This document shows, in pieces, positions 29,410 through 37,013 of a stretch of DNA of 64,000 bases. A model generated the notes under the pieces. The model worked only from the letters and a program-made list of their open reading frames with translations. It was not told the origin of the DNA and made no database searches. Positions within the stretch are counted from its first letter, which is position 1, and each line of letters opens with the position of its first letter. The position numbers and the translations under genes were made by a program. This stretch comes from Lawsonia intracellularis PHE/MN1-00 (GTDB taxonomy: Bacteria > Desulfobacterota > Desulfovibrionia > Desulfovibrionales > Desulfovibrionaceae): positions 62,001-126,000 of the forward strand of contig NC_008011.1 in assembly GCF_000055945.1 (NCBI RefSeq), read 5' to 3'.

Positions 29410-29765
29410 GCATGAGGGAGAATGAACTGTCATAGCCAATTTTGTTGTTAGTTTTAGACTAAATGCCAAGATTTATGGCATAGGTATATGTTATCAGCTT
29501 ATTTATATATAATATATGAATAAATAAACTTAATATAACCTATAGTAACTATATAATTTTTATAAAAGAATTTTTTTATAATATTAGTAATAATTCTTAG
29601 AAGTTTTCTGGCCTAATTTATGCATAAATTTTTGCTAGTTAGCCTTTATTATCTTACTACTCCTTTATATTACTACCTCTATTATAAATATCCTCATTTT
29701 ATTATCCAGTCTGATTTTTTCTTATTATGATATCACAATAACAATATTAGTAAGGTAGAGAAATT
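29410..29765. other. AT-rich gap after engB
   Basis: About 355 bases with no credible frame, hairpin terminator or promoter that I can support. It marks the left border of the accessory small-protein block. Confidence 0.4.
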
Positions 29766-30053
29766 ATGAACGAATTCATTCAGAGAAATGGTTTTTATGG
29801 AAATTCAATACTGGAAAATTATTCGTTACAAACAGAAACTCAAGCTGATACACATAGTAATATTGCTAGTTGTGCATTATTTTGGAAGAAATTCAAAACA
29901 ACATGTCAATCTACATATAATATTGTTTCCTTCTTTTTATATGAGACATTTATTCCCTCCATATATCAAAGTAATAAATACATTGCATGCTACTGTGCTA
30001 TTCAATCAAGCTCAATACCTATGCTTCAAAAAGATAAGCAGTGTCGTTTTTGA
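29766..30053 (+). CDS. Hypothetical 95-aa protein, accessory block
   Basis: An orphan frame starting ATGAACGAATTC, with AAGGTAGAG about 10 bases upstream. The peptide is rich in aromatic residues and Cys. A hydrophobic stretch lies near residues 50-68 ('NIVSFFLYETFIPSIY'), perhaps a membrane-seeking helix. A competing frame at 29788-30057 exists; I favour this one for its binding site. A very good intrinsic terminator follows at 30216, which supports a transcribed unit here. It lacks the LGxSE motif of the genes that follow. Function unknown. Confidence 0.5.
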   Translation: MNEFIQRNGFYGNSILENYSLQTETQADTHSNIASCALFWKKFKTTCQSTYNIVSFFLYETFIPSIYQSNKYIACYCAIQSSSIPMLQKDKQCRF

Positions 30054-30215
30054 TTAAAAAATAGGTATATATTGCTAATAGATAAGTATAACTAATAGGA
30101 AAGAATAGAATATGTAATGAATTTAACCTAGTGTGTTAATGACAAAATTATAACAAAGTTTTTTTCAATACATTGACAGTAAAAGATTCATTATCTGATG
30201 AATGAATATTCATTA

Positions 30216-30265
30216 TGATAGGTTAAGTTATTTATATTCTTATAACTTAACCTATTATTTTTTTC
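30216..30265 (+). terminator. Intrinsic terminator ahead of the small-protein array
   Basis: ATAGGTTAAGTTAT (30218-30231) and ATAACTTAACCTAT (30242-30255) form a perfect 14-bp stem with a 10-base loop, followed by TATTTTTTTC. It separates the 29766 gene from the array beginning at 30574. Confidence 0.88.
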
Positions 30266-30479
30266 TAAATAGGAGATCTGAAATATATTTTATGAAGGAA
30301 GAAGAAATAGGAGAGTTAGTCATAATTATTGATATTTTTTCATTATATATAGATAGTTATCATATTTACTAATCTATATATTTAATGTTTATAGTATTAA
30401 AAAATACAACTGGTATGTTTTGTGCTTTTATTTATTAAAGATAGAAAATTTTATTAGTTCCTCTAAAGCTTTTTTTAGT

Positions 30480-30550
30480 TAAGCCGTAAAGCTAGGTAAC
30501 TGTATAAGTAATGGCAAGTAACCTAGTGAAGTTAAGCATCCCACGGCTTA
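30480..30550 (+). promoter_or_regulatory. Compact structured RNA element in the array leader
   Basis: A 71-base segment, less AT-rich than its surroundings. It is closed by a perfect 8-bp stem, TAAGCCGT (30480-30487) with ACGGCTTA (30543-30550). Inside, CTAGGTAAC (30492-30500) pairs with GTAACCTAG (30518-30526) with one mismatch around a 17-base loop. The loop word ATAAG (30504-30508) can alternatively pair with CTTAT (30547-30551), opening the closing stem. It ends 10 bases before GGAGGAAG of the 30574 gene, a position typical of a translational switch. It matches no riboswitch consensus that I know. Confidence 0.5.
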
Positions 30551-30573
30551 TTGTATATTTGGAGGAAGTTAAG

Positions 30574-30777
30574 ATGAAATTTTTTTATCAGTTAGATAAA
30601 GTTACATTAAATGATTTTCAGGTAATTGAGCCTACTAATGATACAAGAATATTTAAGGATAGCGAATATAAAGATAAATATGAACAATGTACAAAAATGA
30701 CTATAGTGATGGATAATGTTACTCTAAAAGTTGTGACTCTTGGTGTTTCTGAATTGATATTAGAAAACATACAGTAG
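30574..30777 (+). CDS. 67-aa LGxSE-motif small protein (array member 1)
   Basis: The start at 30574 (MKFFYQLDKV) is set by TTGGAGGAAGTTAAG; an in-frame ATG at 30511 lies inside the structured leader and has no binding site. The protein is polar over most of its length and ends with 'LKVVTLGVSELILENIQ'. That tail is the same hydrophobic block seen inside the 31731, 32288, 33597 and 34215 products. It has no Sec signal. I infer an accessory, possibly host-directed, protein; the function is unknown. Confidence 0.72.
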   Translation: MKFFYQLDKVTLNDFQVIEPTNDTRIFKDSEYKDKYEQCTKMTIVMDNVTLKVVTLGVSELILENIQ

Positions 30778-30956
30778 TTTGAATCATAATGTATTAAGAA
30801 CAATCTGTAGTGTGTACTTTGGTAATATACTAGGTAACAATATTGTTCAGATTTGGAGAGCATTATATATGTTTAGCTTAATATATATATATATGTCTAC
30901 TAAGTTAGACATAGTTGTGTCTACACTCTTCATGTTCTGAGTCTAAGGAGGATGAA

Positions 30957-31616
30957 ATGAGGATTGAATCAGATGGTAGCTGGAGACAAGTACCACCAAA
31001 TAATTCATCAACAAGCAGTGTAGAATCTAGTCAAGGAGCACAACAAACAAACCAAACAGAAGAAACTTCTGGTCGTAGATCTTCAAGTTCTTTTTGGGGT
31101 AGGTTATGTTCTCGTTGTTCTAGTGGTCTTTCACGTGTTGGAGCTGCAATAAGTAGTATGTTTTCTAGTCTTGTTAGTTCTATTAGGAGCTTAAGTCAAT
31201 ATATAACAAGAGATAAAACAGCTTCAGGTGTTTCTTCTGGAAGTTTAGCTCCTAGAGTTAGTAGCCATGGAATTGGTGGTCAAGATGGATCCACAAGGCA
31301 TACTACTAGTAACCCACGGGACAGTGCTCCTCCAGATTTTTCTCCACCTCCACCTCCTATTAATAAAAGACATGGTGGGCCAGATTCAGATCCAATTTAT
31401 GATGTGCCTCATGGAGTGGGGAGTACATCACCTTCTTTACTTCCACATGGTAAACCAGATACAGATCCAATTTATGATACTCCAAGAAATTTTGGGATAG
31501 TAGGTGCACCTATACCTATGCCACAATCAGGAGGGAATCGTTCTCAAGAACCAATATACGATACACCTAAAAAGCCTGGAGAATCGAGTAGTAGTTCTTC
31601 ATCATCGTCCTCATAG
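30957..31616 (+). CDS. Candidate tyrosine-phosphorylated effector with three PIYDxP repeats
   Basis: A 219-residue protein started by AAGGAGGATGAAATG. The N-terminal 45 residues are Ser/Thr/Gln-rich without a Sec signal. Residues 43-82 hold 'SSFWGRLCSRCSSGLSRVGA', shared in outline with the 32921 product. A proline block 'DFSPPPPPINK' precedes three repeats about 25-28 residues apart: DPIYDVP (Tyr148), DPIYDTP (Tyr173) and EPIYDTP (Tyr201). A Ser-only tail ends it. PIYD-type tyrosines recall EPIYA effectors, and YDxP matches the Crk-type SH2 ligand repeated in p130Cas. Type III secretion and host phosphorylation are inference. Confidence 0.82.
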   Translation: MRIESDGSWRQVPPNNSSTSSVESSQGAQQTNQTEETSGRRSSSSFWGRLCSRCSSGLSRVGAAISSMFSSLVSSIRSLSQYITRDKTASGVSSGSLAPRVSSHGIGGQDGSTRHTTSNPRDSAPPDFSPPPPPINKRHGGPDSDPIYDVPHGVGSTSPSLLPHGKPDTDPIYDTPRNFGIVGAPIPMPQSGGNRSQEPIYDTPKKPGESSSSSSSSSS

Positions 31617-31730
31617 TTTTATTATTAAATGTTAGGCTGTTATAAGAGTATATAACTAGCTTATTATATAACAGATTAGTCATAGTTAGAGGAGGAAATA
31701 GTAAAAGAATTTTTAATAAGAGGATAAGTT

Positions 31731-32156
31731 ATGAAAATATATAATGAGCCAACATGGTATGATGGAATAAAAAAAGAGAATGAGCTTATAGAGAAAGAAA
31801 AGCCTCTGGAAGATATAAGTAGTTATTGGGAGTTTTGTAATATTGAGTTGGGGATAGTTGCACGTGTTATTGTTGGAATTTTTACACTAGGCTTGTCAGA
31901 AGCTGTATTTAAGTGCATGAGGATGTATAAAGCTAAAAAAAGTGAAATATATGGTCCACCAATAGTAAAAGGTGTTTCATGGTATGAAAATGGTAAGAAG
32001 AAAAGAGTGTGGGATGATAATCAGTCACACTCAGAAGAAGCTCAAAGTCAACCTCAGAGGAATAGGAGTAGGAGAAATAGACAATTAGGTAGTAGAGCAC
32101 CAAATAGGTATGGGTTGATGTATCGTAATGGTATGCCTACAAGATTTTGGGTTTAA
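31731..32156 (+). CDS. 141-aa LGxSE-motif protein (array member)
   Basis: Started by AGAGGATAAGTTATG. The N-terminal 40 residues are charged. The shared hydrophobic block sits at residues 43-70 ('VARVIVGIFTLGLSEAVFKC' then 'MRMYKAKK'), followed by 'SEIYGPP' (Tyr74) and an Arg/Gln/Ser-rich tail ending 'YRNGMPTRFWV'. Charge asymmetry around one hydrophobic helix resembles effectors that insert into a host membrane, but that is speculation. No Sec signal peptide. Not recognised outside this array. Confidence 0.75.
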   Translation: MKIYNEPTWYDGIKKENELIEKEKPLEDISSYWEFCNIELGIVARVIVGIFTLGLSEAVFKCMRMYKAKKSEIYGPPIVKGVSWYENGKKKRVWDDNQSHSEEAQSQPQRNRSRRNRQLGSRAPNRYGLMYRNGMPTRFWV

Positions 32157-32287
32157 TGAGGGGAACACTGTTGAAACTTAGATAACTAAATATTTTTGTT
32201 AATATATTCTCTACTTTTTTTATTTATTAGCTAGATAGTAAAAAGAACAAAAAATGAAGACTTGTCCACATATAGGGGAGGTTTGTG

Positions 32288-32833
32288 ATGAGAGTAGATG
32301 CAGGTCAAAGAATAAATCAAGCTTTAATGGCGGATACAACACAAGCAACTTCTACTAATGAGACTTCAGAAGCGCAGAATACAGAGAAAACAGAAGGCAG
32401 TAAAGGTTCTTCAAAACTATGTGGTATGAATTGTAAAAAAGGTCTGAAGTTAGCTGGACGTATTGCCCTTGCAGTTCTAACATTAGGTATTTCTGAAGGT
32501 GTGAGAAAAGGGATAGAAGCTTATCAAGCTAGACAAGTTAAATCTGAAGGGGCACGAATGGGTAAATTATGGGAAACTGGTAAGCCTAGTTTTCCTGAAA
32601 AAAGTGGCATACATAATCCATCTGCAACTGATGATAATGATAAAAATTTGTGGACATCTTCTAGTCAGAAGAACAGTGGTGGTGTAAATAGTTTTGGTAA
32701 AGAGTCTCCATCACCTAGTTCTGGATCTAGTGGTTCTCATTTTGTGTTTCATGACTCACCACAGAAACCTTCAAGCGGTATTACAGCTGAGACGACCCTT
32801 AAAACAAATAGTGGTGGTGCTACAGGAGAATAG
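32288..32833 (+). CDS. 181-aa LGxSE-motif Ser/Thr-rich protein (array member)
   Basis: ATAGGGGAGG lies seven bases before the ATG at 32288, which is preferred over the adjoining GTG at 32285. Residues 1-45 are Thr/Ser/Glu-rich and disordered-looking. The shared block is at 50-83 ('KKGLKLAGRIALAVLTLGIS', 'EGVRKGIEAYQARQ'). The C-terminal half is Ser/Gly-rich and ends with 'FHDSPQKPSSGITAETTL'. Both the block and the 'SGITAE' tail recur in the 33597 product, so these two are clear paralogs. Candidate secreted effector by composition and context. Confidence 0.8.
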   Translation: MRVDAGQRINQALMADTTQATSTNETSEAQNTEKTEGSKGSSKLCGMNCKKGLKLAGRIALAVLTLGISEGVRKGIEAYQARQVKSEGARMGKLWETGKPSFPEKSGIHNPSATDDNDKNLWTSSSQKNSGGVNSFGKESPSPSSGSSGSHFVFHDSPQKPSSGITAETTLKTNSGGATGE

Positions 32834-32920
32834 TTGAAGCATTTTTTAAAGAAATAATTATTTTATAAGTAGGGTACGTGAAAATAATAATATATACTGC
32901 AAGGTAATGTGGGGTAAGCT

Positions 32921-33379
32921 ATGCCAATTACAATAACGCTCAACGCACCTAGACCTCAAGACTTTGAAGATAACACATCTGTAAATAGAGATAATAGGAC
33001 AGAAAATACTCGACAAACACAAGAGACGTCATCTAAAAGCGCTACATCATCATCTGCATCTTCATTCCTACATGGTCTTTGTAGTAACTGTAGGCAACTT
33101 GGAGGAGCAATGGCACGTGTAGGAAGCTCAGTACTTGCAAGTGCTACTCTCACAGTGAGGAATTTAGGTGTAAGAGCAGTAAATAGTTATGCTGCAACAC
33201 AAGTTAGGAGTGGGATATCAAGATTAGCTGATTTAATTTCATTAAGAGACAGCCAATCTGGTCCAAGAGGTCCTGAAATTACTGTTAGTTATAATAAAGA
33301 TCAAGATAAAGTTACGTTTCATGATCCATACAATAGAGGTGGTTTTTCTTCATCAGGTAGTAGTGGTGTTAGTGGATAG
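32921..33379 (+). CDS. 152-aa Ser/Thr-rich protein with LCSxC motif (array member)
   Basis: Starts after GGGGTAAGCT. Residues 1-48 are Asn/Thr/Ser-rich and lack a signal peptide. 'SSFLHGLCSNC' (47-57) followed by 'GGAMARVGSS' mirrors 'SSFWGRLCSRC...LSRVGA' of the PIYDxP protein, so the two appear homologous in their first halves. The LGxSE motif is absent or degenerate here ('TVRNLGVRAVNSY'). The tail has 'DKVTFHDPYNRGG', like 'HFVFHDSP' of the 32288 product. A hairpin terminator follows at 33470. Function unknown; probable effector relative. Confidence 0.75.
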   Translation: MPITITLNAPRPQDFEDNTSVNRDNRTENTRQTQETSSKSATSSSASSFLHGLCSNCRQLGGAMARVGSSVLASATLTVRNLGVRAVNSYAATQVRSGISRLADLISLRDSQSGPRGPEITVSYNKDQDKVTFHDPYNRGGFSSSGSSGVSG

Positions 33380-33469
33380 AACTTACTCTGTTATATAATA
33401 TTTGTTTACCTATTTATATATCTAATAAATAAAATAAGTTTGTTTAGTATCTTTTATAAATGAATTAAT

Positions 33470-33494
33470 AAGGTATATTTTTATACCTTTTTTA
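33470..33494 (+). terminator. Intrinsic terminator within the array
   Basis: AAGGTATA-TTTT-TATACCTT (33470-33489) followed by more T. It lies about 90 bases after the 32921 gene, so the next array member has its own transcript or is reached only by readthrough. Confidence 0.65.
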
Positions 33495-33596
33495 TATATT
33501 AGGATAGTAAAACATAACCTAAAAATTTCATTGTTATCTTAGAAGTCATTATGGTTTATATTCATTGAGTCATTATGATAAGAGAGGAGTAAGAGC

Positions 33597-34073
33597 ATGC
33601 CGCCAATAGATCCAGCTATAGCAGCTAAGATATCAGCAGCTATGAATCAAGGGCTTTATGATTACGCTAATAGAAACAGTAATGACAGTAGTAGTGCAAG
33701 TAGTACATCATCAGCAAGCTCTACTTCATCATTAAGCTCGTCCTCTCCATTATATACTGCTAATTGTAAACAAGGTTTAAAAATGGCAGCACGTGTTGGA
33801 CTTGCAGTTATAAGCTTAGGGTTTTCTGAATTAATTATGAAAGGTATTTCTCTGTATAAATCAAGACAAGCTACACAGAATCCACAACCAAGAGTAGTAA
33901 ATGTATTTGAGTCACAACCACCTTTAGAAATTTCACGTAGATCAAGTACAGATAGTACTAGTAGTTCTGGAAGTGTATCTTCTCGTACACAGTTGATTTT
34001 TGAACAATCTTCTCATATGCCTACAAGCGGTATTACAGCTGAGATGTCACTTACTCGTGGTAGTAATGATTAA
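33597..34073 (+). CDS. 158-aa LGxSE-motif Ser-rich protein (array member)
   Basis: AGAGGAGTAAGAGC precedes the ATG. The N-terminus carries a short amphipathic helix ('PAIAAKISAAMNQGLYDY') then a Ser/Thr tract (residues 29-50). The shared block at 57-91 ('CKQGLKMAARVGLAVISLGF', 'SELIMKGISLYKSRQ') is the best-preserved copy of the family motif. The C-terminus ends 'PTSGITAEMSL', matching the 32288 product. No Sec signal. The Ser-rich N-terminus and lineage-restricted look suggest type III secretion, by inference. Confidence 0.8.
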   Translation: MPPIDPAIAAKISAAMNQGLYDYANRNSNDSSSASSTSSASSTSSLSSSSPLYTANCKQGLKMAARVGLAVISLGFSELIMKGISLYKSRQATQNPQPRVVNVFESQPPLEISRRSSTDSTSSSGSVSSRTQLIFEQSSHMPTSGITAEMSLTRGSND

Positions 34074-34214
34074 AAAGGATAAGTTGGTTATGTGATATGT
34101 AAAAAATAAGTAGGCTGAAGATGGTAATGACAAAAATAAGATTATACATAGCAAAAGTGGATAGCTAACCATAAGCTATACTAATCTGACATTCTATCTA
34201 GGAAGTATACGAAA

Positions 34215-34385
34215 ATGGAGAAAAATAACATACTATCAGAACAAAAACTTATTGTAACTATCCATCCAAAATCTGTATTTCATATTTGTGGAAGAGCTAT
34301 TCTAACTATTTTAACTTTTGGTATTTCAGAATATCTATTAAGTGCTATTAGTTCTTCAAAAGTAGTTCAATCTGATTTAAATTAG
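34215..34385 (+). CDS. 56-aa LGxSE-motif micro-protein (last array member)
   Basis: A short frame, MEKNNILSEQ to VVQSDLN, with AGGAAGTATACGAAA before the ATG. Residues 25-49 read 'CGRAILTILTFGISEYLL' then 'SAISSSK'. The alignment with 'AARVGLAVISLGFSELIM' and 'AGRIALAVLTLGISEGVR' of its neighbours is clear. It consists of little more than the motif itself, so it is either a minimal family member or a gene cut down from a longer one. Homology to three upstream products makes chance unlikely. Confidence 0.7.
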   Translation: MEKNNILSEQKLIVTIHPKSVFHICGRAILTILTFGISEYLLSAISSSKVVQSDLN

Positions 34386-35538
34386 TAAGAATGTACCATA
34401 ATATATATATATATTCCCTATGTTAGTAATGAGTAGCTTTGATTAGACAATATACAAATAACAAAGTGAAACACTTTACATATATAAAGTTTTTCCTAAG
34501 TAATTCTTATTCTTTTTTGGGTAAGAAAAACGTAATATTATATTATTATAACTGACTTATTATGGATGTATTTAGGATAGATATATAAAAATGATACTTG
34601 GGAGTATCATTTTTATATATCTATCTATTTTTTGTATATTATTTATACATTAAATAAATAACTACTCTAGCTTGAAAGAGTAACTTAAGCTCATTATTAT
34701 ATAATTAAAAGGTTATAAAAGGTTCTGTCAATTTTTTAGTGATACATAATTATTATAGAAATGGTAAAGAAAAAATGAAGGGGCATAAATATATTGCTTA
34801 TATAAAATATGTTTTACATACTTTTAGTATGGCATGAATTCTGCTTATATTTTCTGTTATTCTAAATTTATTCTTAAAGCTTCAAGGAATATAACTATGA
34901 ATTCTTTTATTGCTAAAAAAAGTAGTACTCTGATTATATTAAGTTACCTATTGCAGTAATAATATTTGATTATTGGAAGATAAAATTTCTATATATTATA
35001 AACTAAATTAGGTGAATATTTACTAATAGTTATATAGAAAGTTATTATAGGATGTTTTAGTAAATTATATCATGAAGTAAGAGCTCAGAAAATACAAGTT
35101 TTATACCCAATGAGTCATAATTATATGAATGAGGAGCTTTTCTATAATTATTATGGGCTCATAGAGCATCTCCTTTATTTTATACTATAATTACTGAATT
35201 GTAACTAGTAGGGAGGTACACGGGGATGCTCATTATTTTACTAGTATTAATTAATAAATAGTATATAATTCATCTGGTAGTAACATAATTCTACTAATTA
35301 CTAAGTAACAACAGGATATTTAACTGAATTATTTTGCAAAGTATAACTCAACAAATTTATATTCTAATTATATGAAAGAAATAAAAAAATTTTTGTATTT
35401 TTGTATTATTTTATATAAATATAAATTTTATAGGGGTGTTTTTATATAAAATATTCTGTGTTAGTTGACTTGTTAATTATAAGTCTTCACTATAACACTT
35501 GGTAACTAATGAACATAACTTTATTGCTAAGGGAGTTT
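34386..35538. other. 1.15-kb gap after the small-protein array
   Basis: The largest gap in the window. It holds a 23-bp perfect hairpin (34576-34625) and an (AT)n run near 34400. A short open stretch near 35085-35190 reads MSHNYMNEELFYNYYGLIEH before a stop; it has no start context and is too short to interpret. The region may be the eroded edge of the accessory block. I find no transposase remnant I can defend. Confidence 0.45.
34576..34625. repeat. 23-bp perfect inverted repeat with 4-base loop
   Basis: The left arm 34576-34598 begins GATAGATATATAAAAATG; the right arm 34603-34625 is its exact reverse complement, with loop TGGG. It lies about 190 bases after the last array gene. It could serve as a bidirectional terminator, but the stem is long and there is no following T-tract beyond the arm itself. 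Confidence 0.85.
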
Positions 35539-35949
35539 TTAATCCCATTTTATTATGATATTGTTATCAAGAGTATGAACTAATGTTCCTTTTATATATT
35601 GTAATGTAAGATCAGGTCTTCTTTTTTGAAGGAGGATAGCAACTTTTTGTAACTTTTTGCTATTATTACCTATTAATATAATAGGCTTTGTTGTTTCAAG
35701 AGTATCAATACTTTTTTTAAGGAATTTGAGAGGAATATTAATTGCTCCAGTGAGATGTCCTACATTAAACTCCTGTGATGAGCGTACATCTATAAGTGTT
35801 ACTGCACTCACTTTAGTTAAAAGAATCTCTAACTCATCATTATCTGTAATAGCTAAATGATCATGTATATTGGCTAATGTTTTAGATTGCAAGATAAGCC
35901 AAATTAGAACTATAAGTAATGCAGGAATTAATATAGTGATATAACTCAT
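35539..35949 (-). CDS. Membrane-anchored rhodanese-like protein lacking the active cysteine
   Basis: A 136-residue protein with an N-terminal membrane helix ('YITILIPALLIVLIWLIL') and a rhodanese fold. CH2A-like 'LIDVRSSQEFNVGHLTGAINIPL' is present (residues 51-73). Where active enzymes have Cys plus a turn (VxYCxxGxRS), this reads 'PIILIGNNSKKLQKVA', with no Cys. It is therefore probably a non-catalytic sulfur- or protein-binding domain. The start at 35949 follows GGAGATAACT; the upstream ATG at 35961 is less likely. No partner is adjacent. Confidence 0.82.
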   Translation of the reverse strand: MSYITILIPALLIVLIWLILQSKTLANIHDHLAITDNDELEILLTKVSAVTLIDVRSSQEFNVGHLTGAINIPLKFLKKSIDTLETTKPIILIGNNSKKLQKVAILLQKRRPDLTLQYIKGTLVHTLDNNIIIKWD

Positions 35950-36192
35950 AGTTATCTCCATAATTATTATAGAGCTTATTATTTCTTTTTAATAATACAA
36001 TATACATAGAGTGGTAATAGTCTATTAGCACAATATATAAATATATTTATTAATATTATCCTATTGTTTTTTATTAGATTTTTTATGTTAAAGAGGTAGA
36101 TTAGCAAGATTTACTACTATAGTATAGCAATACTCAATATAATAATATAACAGTTAACTTAAGTAATTTGATTATTGAATTAAGGACAATAT

Positions 36193-36996
36193 ATGCAGTC
36201 TATAATAAAATTTATTCATATTTCTGATACACATATTTCTGCTCAAGGCTGTTTAGTATACGATAATAATCCTAGAGTAAAGTTACAGACATGTATTGAT
36301 GAGATTAAAAGAGATCATTTAGATGCAGCATTTCTTATACTAACTGGCGATGTAACAAATGATGGTAGCATGGAGTGTTTTTCTTTTCTTCAAGAGGTGT
36401 TATCAGAACTACCAATGCCATGGTATCTTGTTATGGGTAATCATGATTTAAAACAATCGTTATTTACAGCTATCCCTGAATATCCAAGAGATCCAAATGG
36501 TTTTGTTCAATTTACAGTAGATACTCCTGTAGGTTTATGTATCATTCTTGATACAACAATAGCAAATCAGTCTAGTGGAATACTTTGTGCTGCCCGCTTA
36601 GACTGGTTAGCTAATGAACTTAAGCAAGCAACAAAACCTGTGTTATTATTTTTTCATCATCCACCATTTTCTCTTGGAATTCCCTCAATGGATGCTATTG
36701 TACACTCTTTAAAAAATTCTGAAGAATTTTTTGCTGTATTGAAACCATATAAAGATAAGATTCGCCATATGTTTGTTGGCCATATTCATCGGCCTATTTG
36801 TGGTTCATGGAATGGTATACCATTTTCTTGTGCACCAAGTACAGCACACCAAATTGCTTTAAATTTTCAATCTGATAAATCTGTTCTTGGATTTAAAGAA
36901 CCATCAGGATATAGTATTGTTTTGGTAAATAATGATCAGTTAATAGTTCATTTCCAAGAGTGTAATAAGACCCCGAATATAATTATTAAAGCATAA
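36193..36996 (+). CDS. Calcineurin-like metallophosphoesterase (GpdQ/CpdA type)
   Basis: A 267-residue binuclear metal phosphodiesterase. Metal ligands are visible in order: 'HISDTHIS', 'TGDVTNDGS', 'GNHD', 'FFHHPPF' and 'GHIHRP'. The fold covers cAMP phosphodiesterase (CpdA) and glycerophosphodiesterase (GpdQ). Because the next four genes encode a Ugp-type importer 17 bases downstream on the same strand, I favour hydrolysis of imported glycerophosphodiesters; this is context-based inference. AAGGACAAT is the probable ribosome binding site. Confidence 0.85.
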   Translation: MQSIIKFIHISDTHISAQGCLVYDNNPRVKLQTCIDEIKRDHLDAAFLILTGDVTNDGSMECFSFLQEVLSELPMPWYLVMGNHDLKQSLFTAIPEYPRDPNGFVQFTVDTPVGLCIILDTTIANQSSGILCAARLDWLANELKQATKPVLLFFHHPPFSLGIPSMDAIVHSLKNSEEFFAVLKPYKDKIRHMFVGHIHRPICGSWNGIPFSCAPSTAHQIALNFQSDKSVLGFKEPSGYSIVLVNNDQLIVHFQECNKTPNIIIKA

Positions 36997-37013
36997 CTAT
37001 TAGAGGAAATAAA

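Noticed and set aside
29788-30057. Alternative 89-codon frame overlapping the 29766 gene
   Set aside because: It lies within the other frame and has no binding site; only one of the two is likely real, and the 29766 frame has better start context.
30528-30537. GAAGTTAAGC, a word typical of 5S rRNA
   Set aside because: Only ten bases match; the surrounding sequence cannot form the 5S helices and the element is 71 bases long.
31717-31970. Tyr74 context 'SEIYGPP' in the 31731 product as another phosphotyrosine motif
   Set aside because: It lacks the PIYDxP core and is single; kept only as a comment in the gene entry.
34386-35538. Possible insertion-sequence remnant (GGTTCTGTC near 34722, open stretch near 35085-35190)
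   Set aside because: A short terminal-repeat-like word and a 20-odd residue peptide are not enough; no transposase motif or flanking duplication was found.
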